NCBI GenBank assembly: GCA_036785325.1
Contig: JAXIVH010000099.1
Span: 127,501 to 191,500, forward strand
DNA: 64,000 nt
Direction: 5' to 3'
Source: Urophycis tenuis
Taxonomy: Eukaryota > Chordata > Actinopteri > Gadiformes > Phycidae
Position numbers and translations under genes: made by a program. The notes beneath the pieces are model-generated. The model ran no database searches. It was given only the letters and a program-made list of their open reading frames with translations, and had not been told where the DNA came from. Below, in pieces: positions 32,964-43,273 of the stretch (the first letter of the stretch is position 1; every line of letters begins with the position of its first letter).

Positions 32964-33837
32964 TGTTAGGGCCTTGAGCCGTCGGCATTGTCTCCCCTCC
33001 CTCTGTATGTGCTACCCCTCCTGTTTTGCAGCGAAGCATCTCCAGTGGGCGTGTCCTTCCATCCCCTCATTAGCCCCCGCAGCTGATTGGTGCGGGGCTC
33101 TGCCAACCAGAGCGCGACAGCACAGGGAAGGTGTATAAAAGCCCAGTGTGCCCTGCAAACAGGGGCAGACACCTTTAGGAGACCGATTTGCGTAATCACA
33201 TGAAAAGAGTGGCGGCAGTAGCTCAGTGGATAGAGCGGGTGGACAGAGCAGGTCGTCCACTAACCATAGGGTCGGCGGTTTGATCCCCTTGATACTACAT
33301 GTCGAACCCCACAAATGTACTGTAAGTCGTTTTCGACAAAAGCATCTGCTAAATACCCCTTTACCCTTTATGAAAATGTTGTTTGTATAGTGAGGGTTTG
33401 TTTGTGTTCCCACATTTGGGCCCAGGCTGAAAATTTCATTTTCCATACTGATTTTGGTTACCTGCACTCACGTTTAGGGTTTTGTCACACTGTTTAGAAA
33501 AAACAGGCTTAGGGGTGCTGATCGTTTGTATTTCTGCTTTCATCACATTTCTGCTTTCATCGCTTTCATTTGTCATAAATGTTTGAATCGTGGTCATTCA
33601 CAATTAATTCATTCATTCTAAGTCAGTAGACCATTAACTCCATTTTATTCTAAGGAGTTCTCTTTTTGTCATATTTGTTTATTTGATTTGACAGCACCTG
33701 GTGGCCCTTTTCTGATGGTTTTGTTATTTAATTTCCACTTGCCGTTAAATAATAAATATCCTGTTAATTGCATGCAATCCATCCATGGGGTTGTGTGTGT
33801 TACTTCCCTTCTCCCTCAACAGGCTGGGTTGGTAACA
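32964..33837 (+). mobile_element. Retroviral-type LTR in copy 2 (paralogue of 6556-7424)
   Basis: Same TGTTAGGGCC start, TATA box (gtgtataaaagcccag), nested SINE (33207-33369, flanked by atgaaaa repeats) and GGTAACA end. A primer site is at 33842-33859. Position relative to the IgV donor is as in copy 1, so it was inherited by duplication. Confidence 0.65.
33207..33369 (+). mobile_element. tRNA-derived SINE nested in LTR, copy 2
   Basis: Head ggcagtagctcagtggatag, box B-like ggtttgatcccc and tail aaagcatctgctaaataccc. Flanked by atgaaaa (33200-33206 and 33370-33376). Orthologous in position to 6799-6965. Confidence 0.75.
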
Positions 33838-33841
33838 TATG

Positions 33842-33949
33842 TGGGGGCTCATCCGGGATGGAAGGCGCTGGAGATGCTTTGCTGCAAAACAGGAGGGGTA
33901 GCGCGTACAGAGGGAGGGGAGACAATGGCGACGGTTCAAGGCCCTAACA
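33842..33949. repeat. tRNA-Pro primer site and inverted LTR end
   Basis: Primer site TGGGGGCTCATCCGGGAT is at 33842-33859. It is followed by a shortened reverse complement of the LTR 5' end that finishes exactly GGCCCTAACA (33949), the complement of the LTR's first bases. It ends about 13 bases from the IgV splice donor. Confidence 0.65.
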
Positions 33950-34510
33950 GTACTTCATCTCACCTCTCACTGTCAGGGTGACGAAGGTCTCCTGCTGGTA
34001 CTGTAAAGTGCTGGCGTGACACTTGTACCTGCCCTGGTCCTGGAGGTTCACCCTGGCCAGATGAAGTGATGCGTTGCCCATTGAGATCTGGTCAAGGAAC
34101 AGGGATGTCCTCCCCTTGTAGAGAGGGTCCTGGTGTTCCAGTTGGTCCTGGTCCTCGTAGTAGGAGTGTACAATAACATCGGTGCCATTGTGCCAGTGTA
34201 TGACCGTGTCATTGTTTGGTTGGAATTTGCATGGCAGCACACAGCTCCCCCCAAACACACAGTTCACCTGGGGGTCTGGAGATCAGAGGGTACAAACGGG
34301 GTACACAGTTTTGATATTAGAAGCAGTGAACACTTTTTATTCAGTTTTGAATGGGCATATACAATCGCGAGGGAAATGTGTAACCTCAACGTTTTAAGGA
34401 ATAGAGCTAAATGTTTCTTGTGATGGTGTAGGAAAATACGTTGGAAAGTTGACTGACACTGATGATGTGTCCAGGTTGCACCATGAGGTGTATTATAGTA
34501 CTAACCCAGT

Positions 34511-34777
34511 ATGGCAATGCCATTGACTTCCAGGAAGAGACTGGATGACAACCCCGAAAGTGTGGTGACAACTGGAGAGACAGTCGACAGCCCGGAAAGA
34601 CGGCAACCGGGGCAGGGAGGGGTAGCATCCCAAGCTGCAGCTCTCGCAAGGGAGCACCCAAACATCGCTACGAAGAACCCTAAAGAGACATACCCCCAGG
34701 GGCGCCCGAGAGGGGGGGAGAATGAGCGCCCGAACGGACGGATTTTCTGGAAACGACCCCTGCGAATGGACTTTTGA
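34511..34777 (+). CDS. Possible N-terminal part of the R2-type LINE protein, split by a frameshift
   Basis: An 88-residue open frame starts ATGGCAATGCCATTG and is polar, Pro/Arg/Glu-rich without a recognised domain. Its stop TGA (34775-34777) overlaps the first codons of the long frame, at a TTTT run (34772-34775). A one-base length change in that run would join the two. It may be the true N-terminus of the LINE protein in intact relatives. This is inference; no second full-length copy is available here. Confidence 0.35.
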   Translation: MAMPLTSRKRLDDNPESVVTTGETVDSPERRQPGQGGVASQAAALAREHPNIATKNPKETYPQGRPRGGENERPNGRIFWKRPLRMDF

Positions 34778-37700
34778 CTACGAGTGCAGTCTGCAAATGT
34801 GGCAAGGTCTGCAAAAACCCGACAGGTCTAAAGATACATCAGACCAAGATGGGATGCCTAAGGAAACCTGTGGCGCAACGCACAGTGCCAGTACCCTGTA
34901 CGGCACCTGATGAGACGGAGGAGGATCCAGGCCCGGACGCTCACCACAGTGCCCAGAACCTCCAAGCACCACAGGCGCAACCCCAAAGCAGACCGTCAGA
35001 GCATCGTCGGATATTGTGGCCCGCTGCCAACAAGGAGTCAGAGTGGCAACAGTTTGATGAAGATGTTGATACAGCCCTGGAAGCAGCCAAGGGTGATGTG
35101 GACCAGAGGCTCAAGACAATGAGCACGTTCATAATAAGCATTGCATCAGACAGGTTTGGCATCAAGGAACAACGCGCCACCAAGACTACAACTGCAGCAC
35201 CATTTCCAAATCGGCGAGAGATCAGGATTTCCCAGCTCAGACAAGAGCTGAGGGTACTCAGGAGCCAGTACAGGAAGGCGGGCGATGATGAGAAGGCAGC
35301 CTTAGCAGAACTGAGGGGTGTGGTAAGGGGAAGGCTACTCACCCTTCGACGTGCCGAGTGGCACAGGAAGAAAGGCAAGGAGAAGGCCCGCAAGCGCAGC
35401 GCCTTCATTGCAAATCCATTTGGATTCACAAAGAAGCTGCTGGGAGAGAAACGCAGTGGTCAGCTCTCATGTCCGGAGGAGGACATCAACCGCCACATCA
35501 GGAACACCTACAGCGACGGCATGAGAGAGCAAGACCTTGGCCACTGCGCGGCCCTCATATGCCCACCAGAACCCTGCACCCTGTTTAAAATCAGCGAACC
35601 CACCCTGAAGGAAGTTAAAGAGGTCATCAAATCTGCCCGAACAGCATCAGCACCAGGCCCAAGTGGAGTCCCTTACAAGGTCTTCAAGCAGTGTCCCCGT
35701 CTGTTGGAGCGTCTGTGGAAGATCTTCAGAGTGATCTGGAAAAGAGGGAAGGTACCTCAGCAGTGGAGGTACGCAGAGGGAGTATGGATTCCCAAGGAGG
35801 AGAATGCAAAGAACATCGAGCAGTTCAGGACAATCTCCCTCCTTAGTGTTGAGTGCAAGACCTTCTTCAAGATTGTTTCCAATCGCCTCATGGGATTTCT
35901 CCTGAAGAACACCTATATTGACACCTCGGTGCAGAAGGGAGGAGTCCCAGGAGTTCCAGGGTGTATCGAACACACTGGCGTGGTAACACAGCTGATCCGT
36001 GAGGCGCGAGAGAGCAGAGGTGATTTGGCAGTGCTGTGGCTAGACCTCACCAACGCTTACGGATCAATTCCACACAAGCTGGTGGAATTGTCCCTGGGCA
36101 GATACCACGTCCCGGAGAAGGTCCGCAATCTCATCCTCGACTACTATAACAACTTTAGTCTGAGGGTGTCCTCTGGCACTTCAACATCAGATTGGCATCG
36201 TCTGGAGAAAGGCATCATTACAGGCTGCACAATCTCTGTGTCCTTGTTTGCACTGGCCATGAACATGCTTGTGAAGTCTGCGGAAGTGGAGTGCAGAGGC
36301 CCTTTGTCCAGATCCGGCTCCCGGCAACCCCCAATTAGAGCATTTATGGATGATCTCACGGTGACCACAACATCAGTGCCTGGATGCAGATGGCTCCTTC
36401 AAGGCCTTGATCGACTCATTAGTTGGGCAAGAATGAGTTTCAAGCCCACTAAGTCCAGGTCCTTAGTCTTGAAGAAAGGAAAGGTAACCGACCGCTTCCG
36501 CTTCAGTCTGGGAGACACAAAAATTCCAACTGTGTCAGAAAAGCCTGTGAAGAGCTTGGGCAAGCTCTTCACCAGCGATCTGAAGGACACCGCTGCGCGT
36601 CAAGCTACCAGCGATAACCTCAACACGTGGCTCTCAGCTGTGGACAAGTCAGGACTTCCTGGGAAGTTCAAAGCCTGGATCTATCAGCACGGCATCCTGC
36701 CTCGCCTCCTCTGGCCGCTGCTGATGTATGAATTCCCAATGACCACCGTGGAGGCTTTTGAGAGGAAGATCAGCTCCTCCCTGCGCAGGTGGCTCGGCCT
36801 GCCACGGAGCCTAAGCAGCGTTGCTTTGTTTGGGCACAACACCAAGCTGCAGCTTCCTTTCAGCAGTCTAGCAGAGGAGTTCAAGGTTTCCCGGGCCAGG
36901 GAAGTCCTGCTCTACAGAGATTCAGCAGACGGAAAGGTAGCTTCAGCAGGTGTGGAGGTCAGAACAGGAAGGAAGTGGCGTGCCCAGGATGCGGTGGAGC
37001 GGGCAGAGGCGAGGCTGCGGCACAGCACCCTGGTGGGGACCGTGGCTACTGGTCGGGCTGGACTGGGTAGCAACCCAAAACCATGCTACGGCAGAGCCAG
37101 AGGAAGGGAGAGGCGAAAGCTTGTCCAGGAGGAGGTTCGCGCCGAGGTGGAGGAGGCTCGCTTCAGCAAATCGGTGGGCATGAGCAAGCAGGGAGCCTGG
37201 ACCAAGTGGGAGCACGCAGTTGGCCGTAAGATCACCTGGACTGAACTCTGGAAGGCGGAGCCACACCAGTTTAAGTTCTTGGTCAAATCAATTTATGACG
37301 TCCTCCCGAGTCCTGCCAACCTGTTTACCTGGGGCCTAACAGACTCACCGGCTTGCCAGCTCTGTCAGAAAAGAGGTTCATTAGAACATATCCTCAGCAG
37401 TTGCTCTAAGGCCTTGGGAGATGGCAGGTATCGCTGGCGCCATGACCAGGTCCTGCGGGCAATAGCAGACACCATCTGCACTGGCATCAACACCAGTAAG
37501 CGGCAACACCCAACCAAGAGCACGATCACCTTTGTCCGAACAGGGGAGAAACCTCAACCCTCCAAGAAAACCCAGGGGGGCCTGCTCACAACAGCAAGGG
37601 ATTGGCAGCTCCTGGTTGACCTAGGCAGGCAGTTGCGATTCCCGGACATCATCGCAACCACGACACTCCGGCCAGACATGGTCTTGATGTCCGGAGCCAG

Positions 37701-38031
37701 CAAGCAGGTGGTGCTCCTTGAGCTAACTGTCCCCTGGGAAGACAGAATGGAGGAAGCGCAGGAGAGGAAGAGAGCGAAGTACGCCGACCTTGTGGTTGAG
37801 TGTCGGAGGAATGGGTGGAAGGCCCGCTGCGAGCCTATTGAGGTGGGCTGCAGGGGTCTTGCAGGTAAGTCCCTACACCGGGTCCTGGGGCTCCTTGGGA
37901 TCTGTGGACTGCATAGAAGAAGAGCCATCAAAAACATCCTGGAAGCAGCTGAGAAGGCTTCGCGTTGGCTCTGGATGAAGAGGGGGGAGGCGTGGCGTAG
38001 TGCGCTACCTGGACACAAGTCGGGGGACTGA
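34774..38031 (+). CDS. R2-type LINE protein: zinc finger, reverse transcriptase, restriction-like endonuclease
   Basis: The 1085-codon frame has no internal stop. Near its start is a C2HC/C2H2-type finger (CGKVCKNPTGLKIHQTKMGC) that probably binds target DNA or RNA. The reverse transcriptase includes VWIPKEENAKNIEQFRTISL, WLDLTNAYGSIPH and the catalytic FMDD at about residues 524-527. The C-terminal finger CQLCQKRGSLEHILSSC is at about 860. The restriction-like endonuclease follows with RPDMVLM near 967, ELTVPWEDRMEEA near 984 and a following KRAKYADL. This order (finger, RT, CCHC, RLE) defines the R2 group of site-specific LINEs. The first codon in this frame is TTG, so the real start is probably upstream in another frame. 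The clade (R2, HERO, NeSL or other) is not resolved. Confidence 0.88.
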   Translation: MTTSAVCKCGKVCKNPTGLKIHQTKMGCLRKPVAQRTVPVPCTAPDETEEDPGPDAHHSAQNLQAPQAQPQSRPSEHRRILWPAANKESEWQQFDEDVDTALEAAKGDVDQRLKTMSTFIISIASDRFGIKEQRATKTTTAAPFPNRREIRISQLRQELRVLRSQYRKAGDDEKAALAELRGVVRGRLLTLRRAEWHRKKGKEKARKRSAFIANPFGFTKKLLGEKRSGQLSCPEEDINRHIRNTYSDGMREQDLGHCAALICPPEPCTLFKISEPTLKEVKEVIKSARTASAPGPSGVPYKVFKQCPRLLERLWKIFRVIWKRGKVPQQWRYAEGVWIPKEENAKNIEQFRTISLLSVECKTFFKIVSNRLMGFLLKNTYIDTSVQKGGVPGVPGCIEHTGVVTQLIREARESRGDLAVLWLDLTNAYGSIPHKLVELSLGRYHVPEKVRNLILDYYNNFSLRVSSGTSTSDWHRLEKGIITGCTISVSLFALAMNMLVKSAEVECRGPLSRSGSRQPPIRAFMDDLTVTTTSVPGCRWLLQGLDRLISWARMSFKPTKSRSLVLKKGKVTDRFRFSLGDTKIPTVSEKPVKSLGKLFTSDLKDTAARQATSDNLNTWLSAVDKSGLPGKFKAWIYQHGILPRLLWPLLMYEFPMTTVEAFERKISSSLRRWLGLPRSLSSVALFGHNTKLQLPFSSLAEEFKVSRAREVLLYRDSADGKVASAGVEVRTGRKWRAQDAVERAEARLRHSTLVGTVATGRAGLGSNPKPCYGRARGRERRKLVQEEVRAEVEEARFSKSVGMSKQGAWTKWEHAVGRKITWTELWKAEPHQFKFLVKSIYDVLPSPANLFTWGLTDSPACQLCQKRGSLEHILSSCSKALGDGRYRWRHDQVLRAIADTICTGINTSKRQHPTKSTITFVRTGEKPQPSKKTQGGLLTTARDWQLLVDLGRQLRFPDIIATTTLRPDMVLMSGASKQVVLLELTVPWEDRMEEAQERKRAKYADLVVECRRNGWKARCEPIEVGCRGLAGKSLHRVLGLLGICGLHRRRAIKNILEAAEKASRWLWMKRGEAWRSALPGHKSGD

Positions 38032-38150
38032 TCACCCCTGGCTGGGTCGCCCGGGTGAGGGTGTCTGATGAAGACCCGAAACACCCTATGACCCTGGGAG
38101 CATCACTGATGATGTGTCCAGGTTGCACCATGAGGTGTATTATAGTACTA

Positions 38151-39244
38151 GAAAGATGAAAATTATTTCCATGAGAGTTATCAGAATTATTTGATGAATA
38201 AACAATAGCAAAACTAAAATAGCATGGCTGAATAAACTTCCACAAAAATGAGGATTCAGCAGACATATAGTCTGCCCCAAAACAAACAATCACACACTAG
38301 TTTTAAGGAATAGAGCAAAACGTTTCTTGTGATGGTGTATGAAAAATGGTTGGAAAGTTGCAAGATGAAACTTATTTCCAGTTATCAGAATTATTTGATG
38401 AAAAAACAAAAGCAAAAGTAAAATAGCGTGGCTAAGTGAACTTGAAATGAGGATTCAGAAAACATAGTCTGCCCTCCCAACAAAAATCACGCACTACAAA
38501 CATTATGAAACGAACAGGACCTGGACCACACCATTGTTAAACACATGGGAGGATCCATACTGAGAGATGAATAACCGTATCATTTTCCATAAATAGCCTA
38601 CACGATGAGCAATAGCCTACATTCATTCTCAAATCAAAGATCATAATTTTAATGCGTGAACGCGCTGTGTCCTTTCAGAGCCGCTGCCCAGCATACTGCC
38701 ATATAGTGATGGCTATTTGTAAGTTAACTACCGGTACATACAGTATATAGAACAGTTTTTTTGTGTGGTTGTTGCTTGAACGACCTTCCACTGACAACCA
38801 ACCACTAGCATACTGGCTTTCGCCTTACGTTGCTATCGTGATCTCACAACACCCCGTAGACAAGTAAACAAAGGAAACAAACACTTAAAACAAACAAATG
38901 AATGAATGACAAGTTAGATTGCAATCCGGCGCACCATCAAGTGGAATTTCGAAATATTTTCTGGATGCTGTGTTTCTGTACTGCAATTTGTTTGTTTCGT
39001 GTTATTAAAGGGGTAGTGAAAACAAAATCATTGTTATTCATTATTAATTAGCCTATTTGACAAAATTTGTTATTTTAGAAATGGTGCCAAAATGGCATTG
39101 GTTAGGCTACTCTGTCGACGATCATATATTGCCACGTAAAAAACAGGTTTGCGTTCACTATCCCTTTAGATTAAAAAAAAATAATTAAAAAAAAGTCTGA
39201 CTATTAGTTGTTGATATTTAGTCTTTATATTTAGTTAAGCTTAC
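38151..39244. other. Intron 1 of HHLA2-like copy 2, internally duplicated
   Basis: AT-rich intron. 38160-38270 and 38330-38470 are partial copies of each other (agatgaaa-ttatttcca, aatagc-tggct). Both match intron 1 of copy 1 at 8040-8190, and 38480-39240 matches 8180-8890. No exon. Confidence 0.6.
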
Positions 39245-39429
39245 CTCCCTGCACGAGGACTTCCACCACAAGAAACACGGCTGTTTGAATCAGAACATTG
39301 TGGAGGGCTGTCATTCTACTGTCCCTTTGGGACTCTTGTGCCTCTCGGTCTGCTGCAGGTTCAGTGACACTTTTGACTTTACTGGACTTGCTCGACTGGC
39401 TCCCAAGTCCCTGCCCGCGATTTGCGCCT

Positions 39430-39800
39430 CCTCTCCTCTATAGACTAAAGGTGTGTTTTTAATTGATGAGGTGCTTGCCTTGAACCAATGACACAGCAAC
39501 ACACCTATCGTGTATTATTATAAAGCCTACCGTAAAATGTTATGGGTTCGATTTATGAATCAGTTTGAAGATGGATATTCTTTCTTAACTGCTCCCTAAT
39601 TTCAATCGCTCATTGAGAGACCAGCTAGAAGTAGCCTGAAGTCGCCAGAACAATTATTAGTAATTATAATTAGCAATAATAAGTAATTATTATTAATTAT
39701 TAGCAAATATTAGTGTGGAATCTCTCAGTTCAGCTGTCAGACCTACAACAAATCGAAGCCCGTGAGCGTGTGTTGCGTCAGCGCCAGCCTTCTTCAATAG
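39430..39800. other. Upstream flank of copy 2; paralogous sequence, no gene
   Basis: Bases 39440-39640 are a diverged copy of the 10020-10080/17570-17660 and 52610-52750 segment (aaggtgtgttttt, atcgctcattgagaga). The AT-rich remainder has no exon. Confidence 0.45.
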
Positions 39801-39804
39801 TGTA

Positions 39805-39960
39805 TGTCTGCAGACCCGGAGGCTGCATATTCACGACCGCAGATCTACGACCGCAGATCTACGACCGCACAGTGCCACCTACTGGGAGGAGTATGTGCCT
39901 GCTGCAGATTCACGACCGCAGATCTACGACCTCAAAGTGCCTGCCACATAATATATTTTA
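39805..39960. repeat. ccgcagatct tandem module, related to 51780-51935
   Basis: cgaccgcagatctacgaccg is repeated, preceded by ctgcagacccggaggctgca. The reverse complement of 51830-51935, in the 5' leader of the zinc-finger gene, has the same order of blocks. Bases 40020-40170 contain a further local tandem duplication (taactataatattt-aggttt). Confidence 0.55.
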
Positions 39961-40379
39961 TAATATTAGAGGTTTATTCCAGCCATATACTACTTAATAT
40001 ACTATTAACGGTATTTTCTGTCTAACTATAATATTTAAGGTTTATTTCACCCAAATGTCAAAACAATTGTGATTCATGATGTCCCAATATCATCCTAAAG
40101 ATATTTTTTCATTAACTATAATATTTGAGGTTTATTCCACCCAAATGCCAAAACAATTGTGCTAATTGTGATAATACTACAGTTCCATATAGCTGTTATA
40201 TCACTTTCCAGAACAAATCAATGACTGGATGAATTAAAGTTTTCTTCAATTAAACCACAACTAAACTGAGGTAATTGATTTTGGCAATAAAGAAAAGACG
40301 ATTGCTGTTAGTAAATACCACTGTCTTTAAAGACCAAATACCAAGTCCGAAACCTTGGTGTACTGATACACTCTGATCT

Positions 40380-40910
40380 GATTTTCAGCAGTCATCAAAT
40401 CAATCACCAAAACAGCCTTCTACCAGCTGAAGAACACATCCAGAGTGAGAGGTCTCATGTCCCAAACAGATCAGGAGAAGCTGATCCATGCTTTTATGTC
40501 TAGTAGACTTGGCTATTGTAATGGTCTGACAGGACTGCCCCACAAGAGCATTAAACAGCTGCAGCTCTGGTTCTTACTGAGAAAGAGATCAGAGCGTATT
40601 ACTCCAGTTCAGAAGACTTTACACTGGCTCCCAGGCAGCTATAGAATATACTTAAAAGTTCTGCTACTGGTCTATAAATCACAGAACTTATTCTGTAAGG
40701 ACTTTGAATTATTTAAATCCTTTACTTATTTTAACGCTGTTGCATTATACTGCACTGTGTTTTAAATTAACCTCTATTTATGCATTTTCATGTTTTAAAT
40801 GCTGTTTGTTCTTTGTTTTTAAATGCTTTTAAATGATGCTTTTAAACTTTTAATCATGTAAACCACATTGAATTGCCTTGTGTATGAAATCTGCTGTATA
40901 AATAAATAAA
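40380..40910 (+). pseudogene. L2-like LINE reverse transcriptase end, decayed
   Basis: Translation gives SSRLGYCNGL, then LPHKSIKQLQL, then HWLPGSYRIYLKVLLLVYKS. This is the C-terminal block common to L2/CR1-type LINEs (SRLDYCN ... LHWLPV..RI.YK). There are small internal deletions, and the sequence ends in an AT-rich tail with ctgtataaataaataaagct. Not functional. Confidence 0.7.
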
Positions 40911-41109
40911 GCTGCCAAAAACATACCAGAAACATTTTACCTTAATATTTGTTCAGAAACATAGGACACACTTTTTTTCAAACATCCTTTTTATTTAACA
41001 AACAAAAATCAGTTTCAACAGGGCCAACAGTGCCTAGGGGCTGGTCATCTTTTAAGTGAATGGCTGAGAGAAGGCTGGCTGCTGGGAGGACACACACTCC
41101 ATGACTCCT

Positions 41110-41156
<47 letters not shown>

Positions 41157-41268
41157 GAAAACAGAGTAGAAATAACATGTTATTGGCATTTTTGACATTA
41201 TTGACTTTTCCTCACTCTCCAATATTCAACCCCTAGATTGTGAAGTAGGTAACAGCACTACATACCAA
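40911..41268. other. 3' flank of PWWP3A-like gene with (GA)n tract
   Basis: Bases 41108-41151 are a GA microsatellite. No exon is firmly supported, although a CTCAG|GAGTCATGG acceptor-like site follows the tract on the minus strand. The rest is untranslated or intergenic sequence. Confidence 0.4.
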
Positions 41269-41914
41269 TTACAATTTCCCTTCTTTTCTCAATTGCCTGG
41301 CAATTCCTCTTTGAAACTCCTCCACTTCACTGAAATAGTAAATGGACAAGAAAATAATCACTGCTGGGTTAACAGAAATATTTGAAACACTTAAAAATGG
41401 TACATTTATTAACTACTTCTTAATTACGGTATTAACTAATATTAGCAAATAGTTGATAAAGATTTGTGTTTAAAAAAAAGTCTTACCTCTGATGATAAAC
41501 GGGACCAGAGAGGAAGACCTGTTCAGCTTCCTGCAAGGAAAAATTCTGCAGCACAGACAGGCCATATATGATGGCCTTCCAAAAGAGAAAGGTTACTTCA
41601 AAACTACAGAATAGCAAACCTTTATACACTGGTCCATACACAAGTAGCACCATTGTAGCCATGCTGTTTACATAGGCTTTGAAAGTACAGGAACATGAAC
41701 AAATACATAACATGGTTAGACCTACCTCTGGAAATAGAACACCCAAGATGAACTGCACTTCATCCGTGAAGCCCAGTTGTGTTGGTGTTCTATGCAGTAC
41801 TGCCTTCAGAAAGGCAAACAGGATGTCCTGTTGTTCCTCACTGTCAAGGTAGACAGGCACCTGGAACGAGGACTTCAGAGGAAACCACTTAGAAGGCTTC
41901 CCGTTGAGCACACC
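41269..41914 (-). CDS. C-terminal three exons of a PWWP3A/MUM1-like gene
   Basis: Minus-strand exons 41726-41914, 41487-41575 and 41269-41329 (stop TAA) join in frame with GT/AG borders. The peptide has GVLNGKPSKWFPLKSSFQVP, then FTDEVQFILGVLFPE, AIIYGLSVLQNFSLQEAEQ, FLSGPVYHQ and EVEEFQRGIARQLRKEGKL. The pattern 'VLFPE.I.Y...........AE..FL.GP......E...F' matches, from memory, the conserved C-terminus after the PWWP domain in PWWP3A/MUM1, a chromatin-associated DNA-repair factor. Earlier exons are not visible: Gypsy-3 begins 115 bases upstream of the first exon seen, and nothing matching lies beyond it. The gene may be split by a long intron, or be a partial duplicate. Confidence 0.55.
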
Positions 41915-42032
41915 CTATTGGCAAACCAAGACACAGGAACAATTATTTTGTGGGAATTGGGTCTTTGAGCCTATTGTATGGTAGTTGTTAATCACTGAAC
42001 AGGCAGTAAATGTCAATTACATTAAATACATA

Positions 42033-42559
42033 TGTGACGAGTGGGGGGTGATTGAATGGATCCTGCCGACAACGCCAAGTATGTGACGAGTGGGGGGTGA
42101 TTGAATGGATGTTGCCAACAACGCCACCTGGGGAGTCGCGCCCCAGGAAATAGTTATTAGGATGGACTAAGGTCACACAGGTTCGAATCACCACAAGGGC
42201 AGAGACACTATGGAAAATTACAAAAAAATCACTTTATTTTTAATAACATGGCATGTGAACCTTCACAATCATAAAATGTGGATCTGTCAGTTTGAAATAG
42301 GCAAAATAAGGAATAACTAAAGAAAAGGGGAAGACAGAGCTGGGGCTTACCTCGGCGACCAAAATCAAGAAAAGGGGGAAACCAAATACACCCGTGGCAC
42401 GCACACACACACACCCACACGCTCAGGGGGTGAACAAAACCCACCACCAGGGGTGAGGTCGCCGCCTTGGGCCCACAGCACCTGTCAACAAAAGAAAAGC
42501 ACAAAATATTTAAACCAGGCCTCACGATCAAAACAGACAGTAGGAAATCCACAATGCTG

Positions 42560-42617
<58 letters not shown>

Positions 42618-43273
42618 CCCAATTACAAACCAAATGAACCTAAAACAAATAAACCAAATGTAAATAAACCAATTGTAAATAAATGTAAATAAATCAATTG
42701 TCAATAAACAAAATAAACTCTGCCAATGAAAGGCAAAAGGAAACCTAATTAAGTCCGTAACACATTAAAAGATCGCACAGGCAGCATAGAACCAAAAGCG
42801 AGGGGAGAGTCAAAGGCGATGTAAGCCAAAGGCAGCGGTATAGAGCCCAAGCAGCGGTATAGAGCCCAGTGACTGTGGCGGTGGTTCGGGAGTACCGTCG
42901 GCCCCACTGGTACAGCGTCCCAGCGTGCCAGGGGAGGGACGCTCCAAGCGACAGAGGCCGGACCCACGCCCAGGAGAGCCCTCAGCAACGCAACCCAACT
43001 GATACCAACAGCGCGCCACACTGAGTGTATTCACGAAACAGTGTGTGCCGCTAAGGGACACACCGACCGGCACACGGGCATAACCAGCTACCTTCCTGAC
43101 TGGTTGTTATCACGGGCCACAGCCACCACGGCGTCAGCCGACCCGGAAGGAGAGAGAGCAAAGGAATGCGCCAGGTGTGACCCCCCTCTATATCAGCACG
43201 GAGCGGCAAAGCGCCGCCCATCAATCACCGCTCCAGCTGGGAAGGGGAGGGGGTCAACGGCGCTCCGGTCACA
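42033..43273 (-). repeat. 3' LTR of Gypsy-3
   Basis: TG...CA bounded. Contains a (CA)n tract at 42562-42615, four bases shorter than in the partner LTR. The U5 end (42033-42128) has a 49-bp tandem duplication that includes primer-site sequence. Confidence 0.92.

Larger units (their letters stand above)
34457..38150 (+). mobile_element. Long R2-type LINE bounded by 47-bp direct repeats
   Basis: Bases 34457-34503 and 38104-38150 are identical (cactgatgatgtgtccaggt ... tattatagtacta). Between them lie a short leader, one long open frame (34774-38031) and a short 3' UTR containing gtctgatgaagacccgaaac. The element sits in intron 1 of HHLA2-like copy 2, in antisense orientation. Matching introns of copy 1 (about 8050) and a nearby duplicate (38350) lack both it and the 47-bp sequence. 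Confidence 0.85.

Noticed and set aside
42229..42633. Minus-strand frame with Cys-Val run, repeated near 49000
   Set aside because: CA microsatellite and LTR sequence of Gypsy-3.
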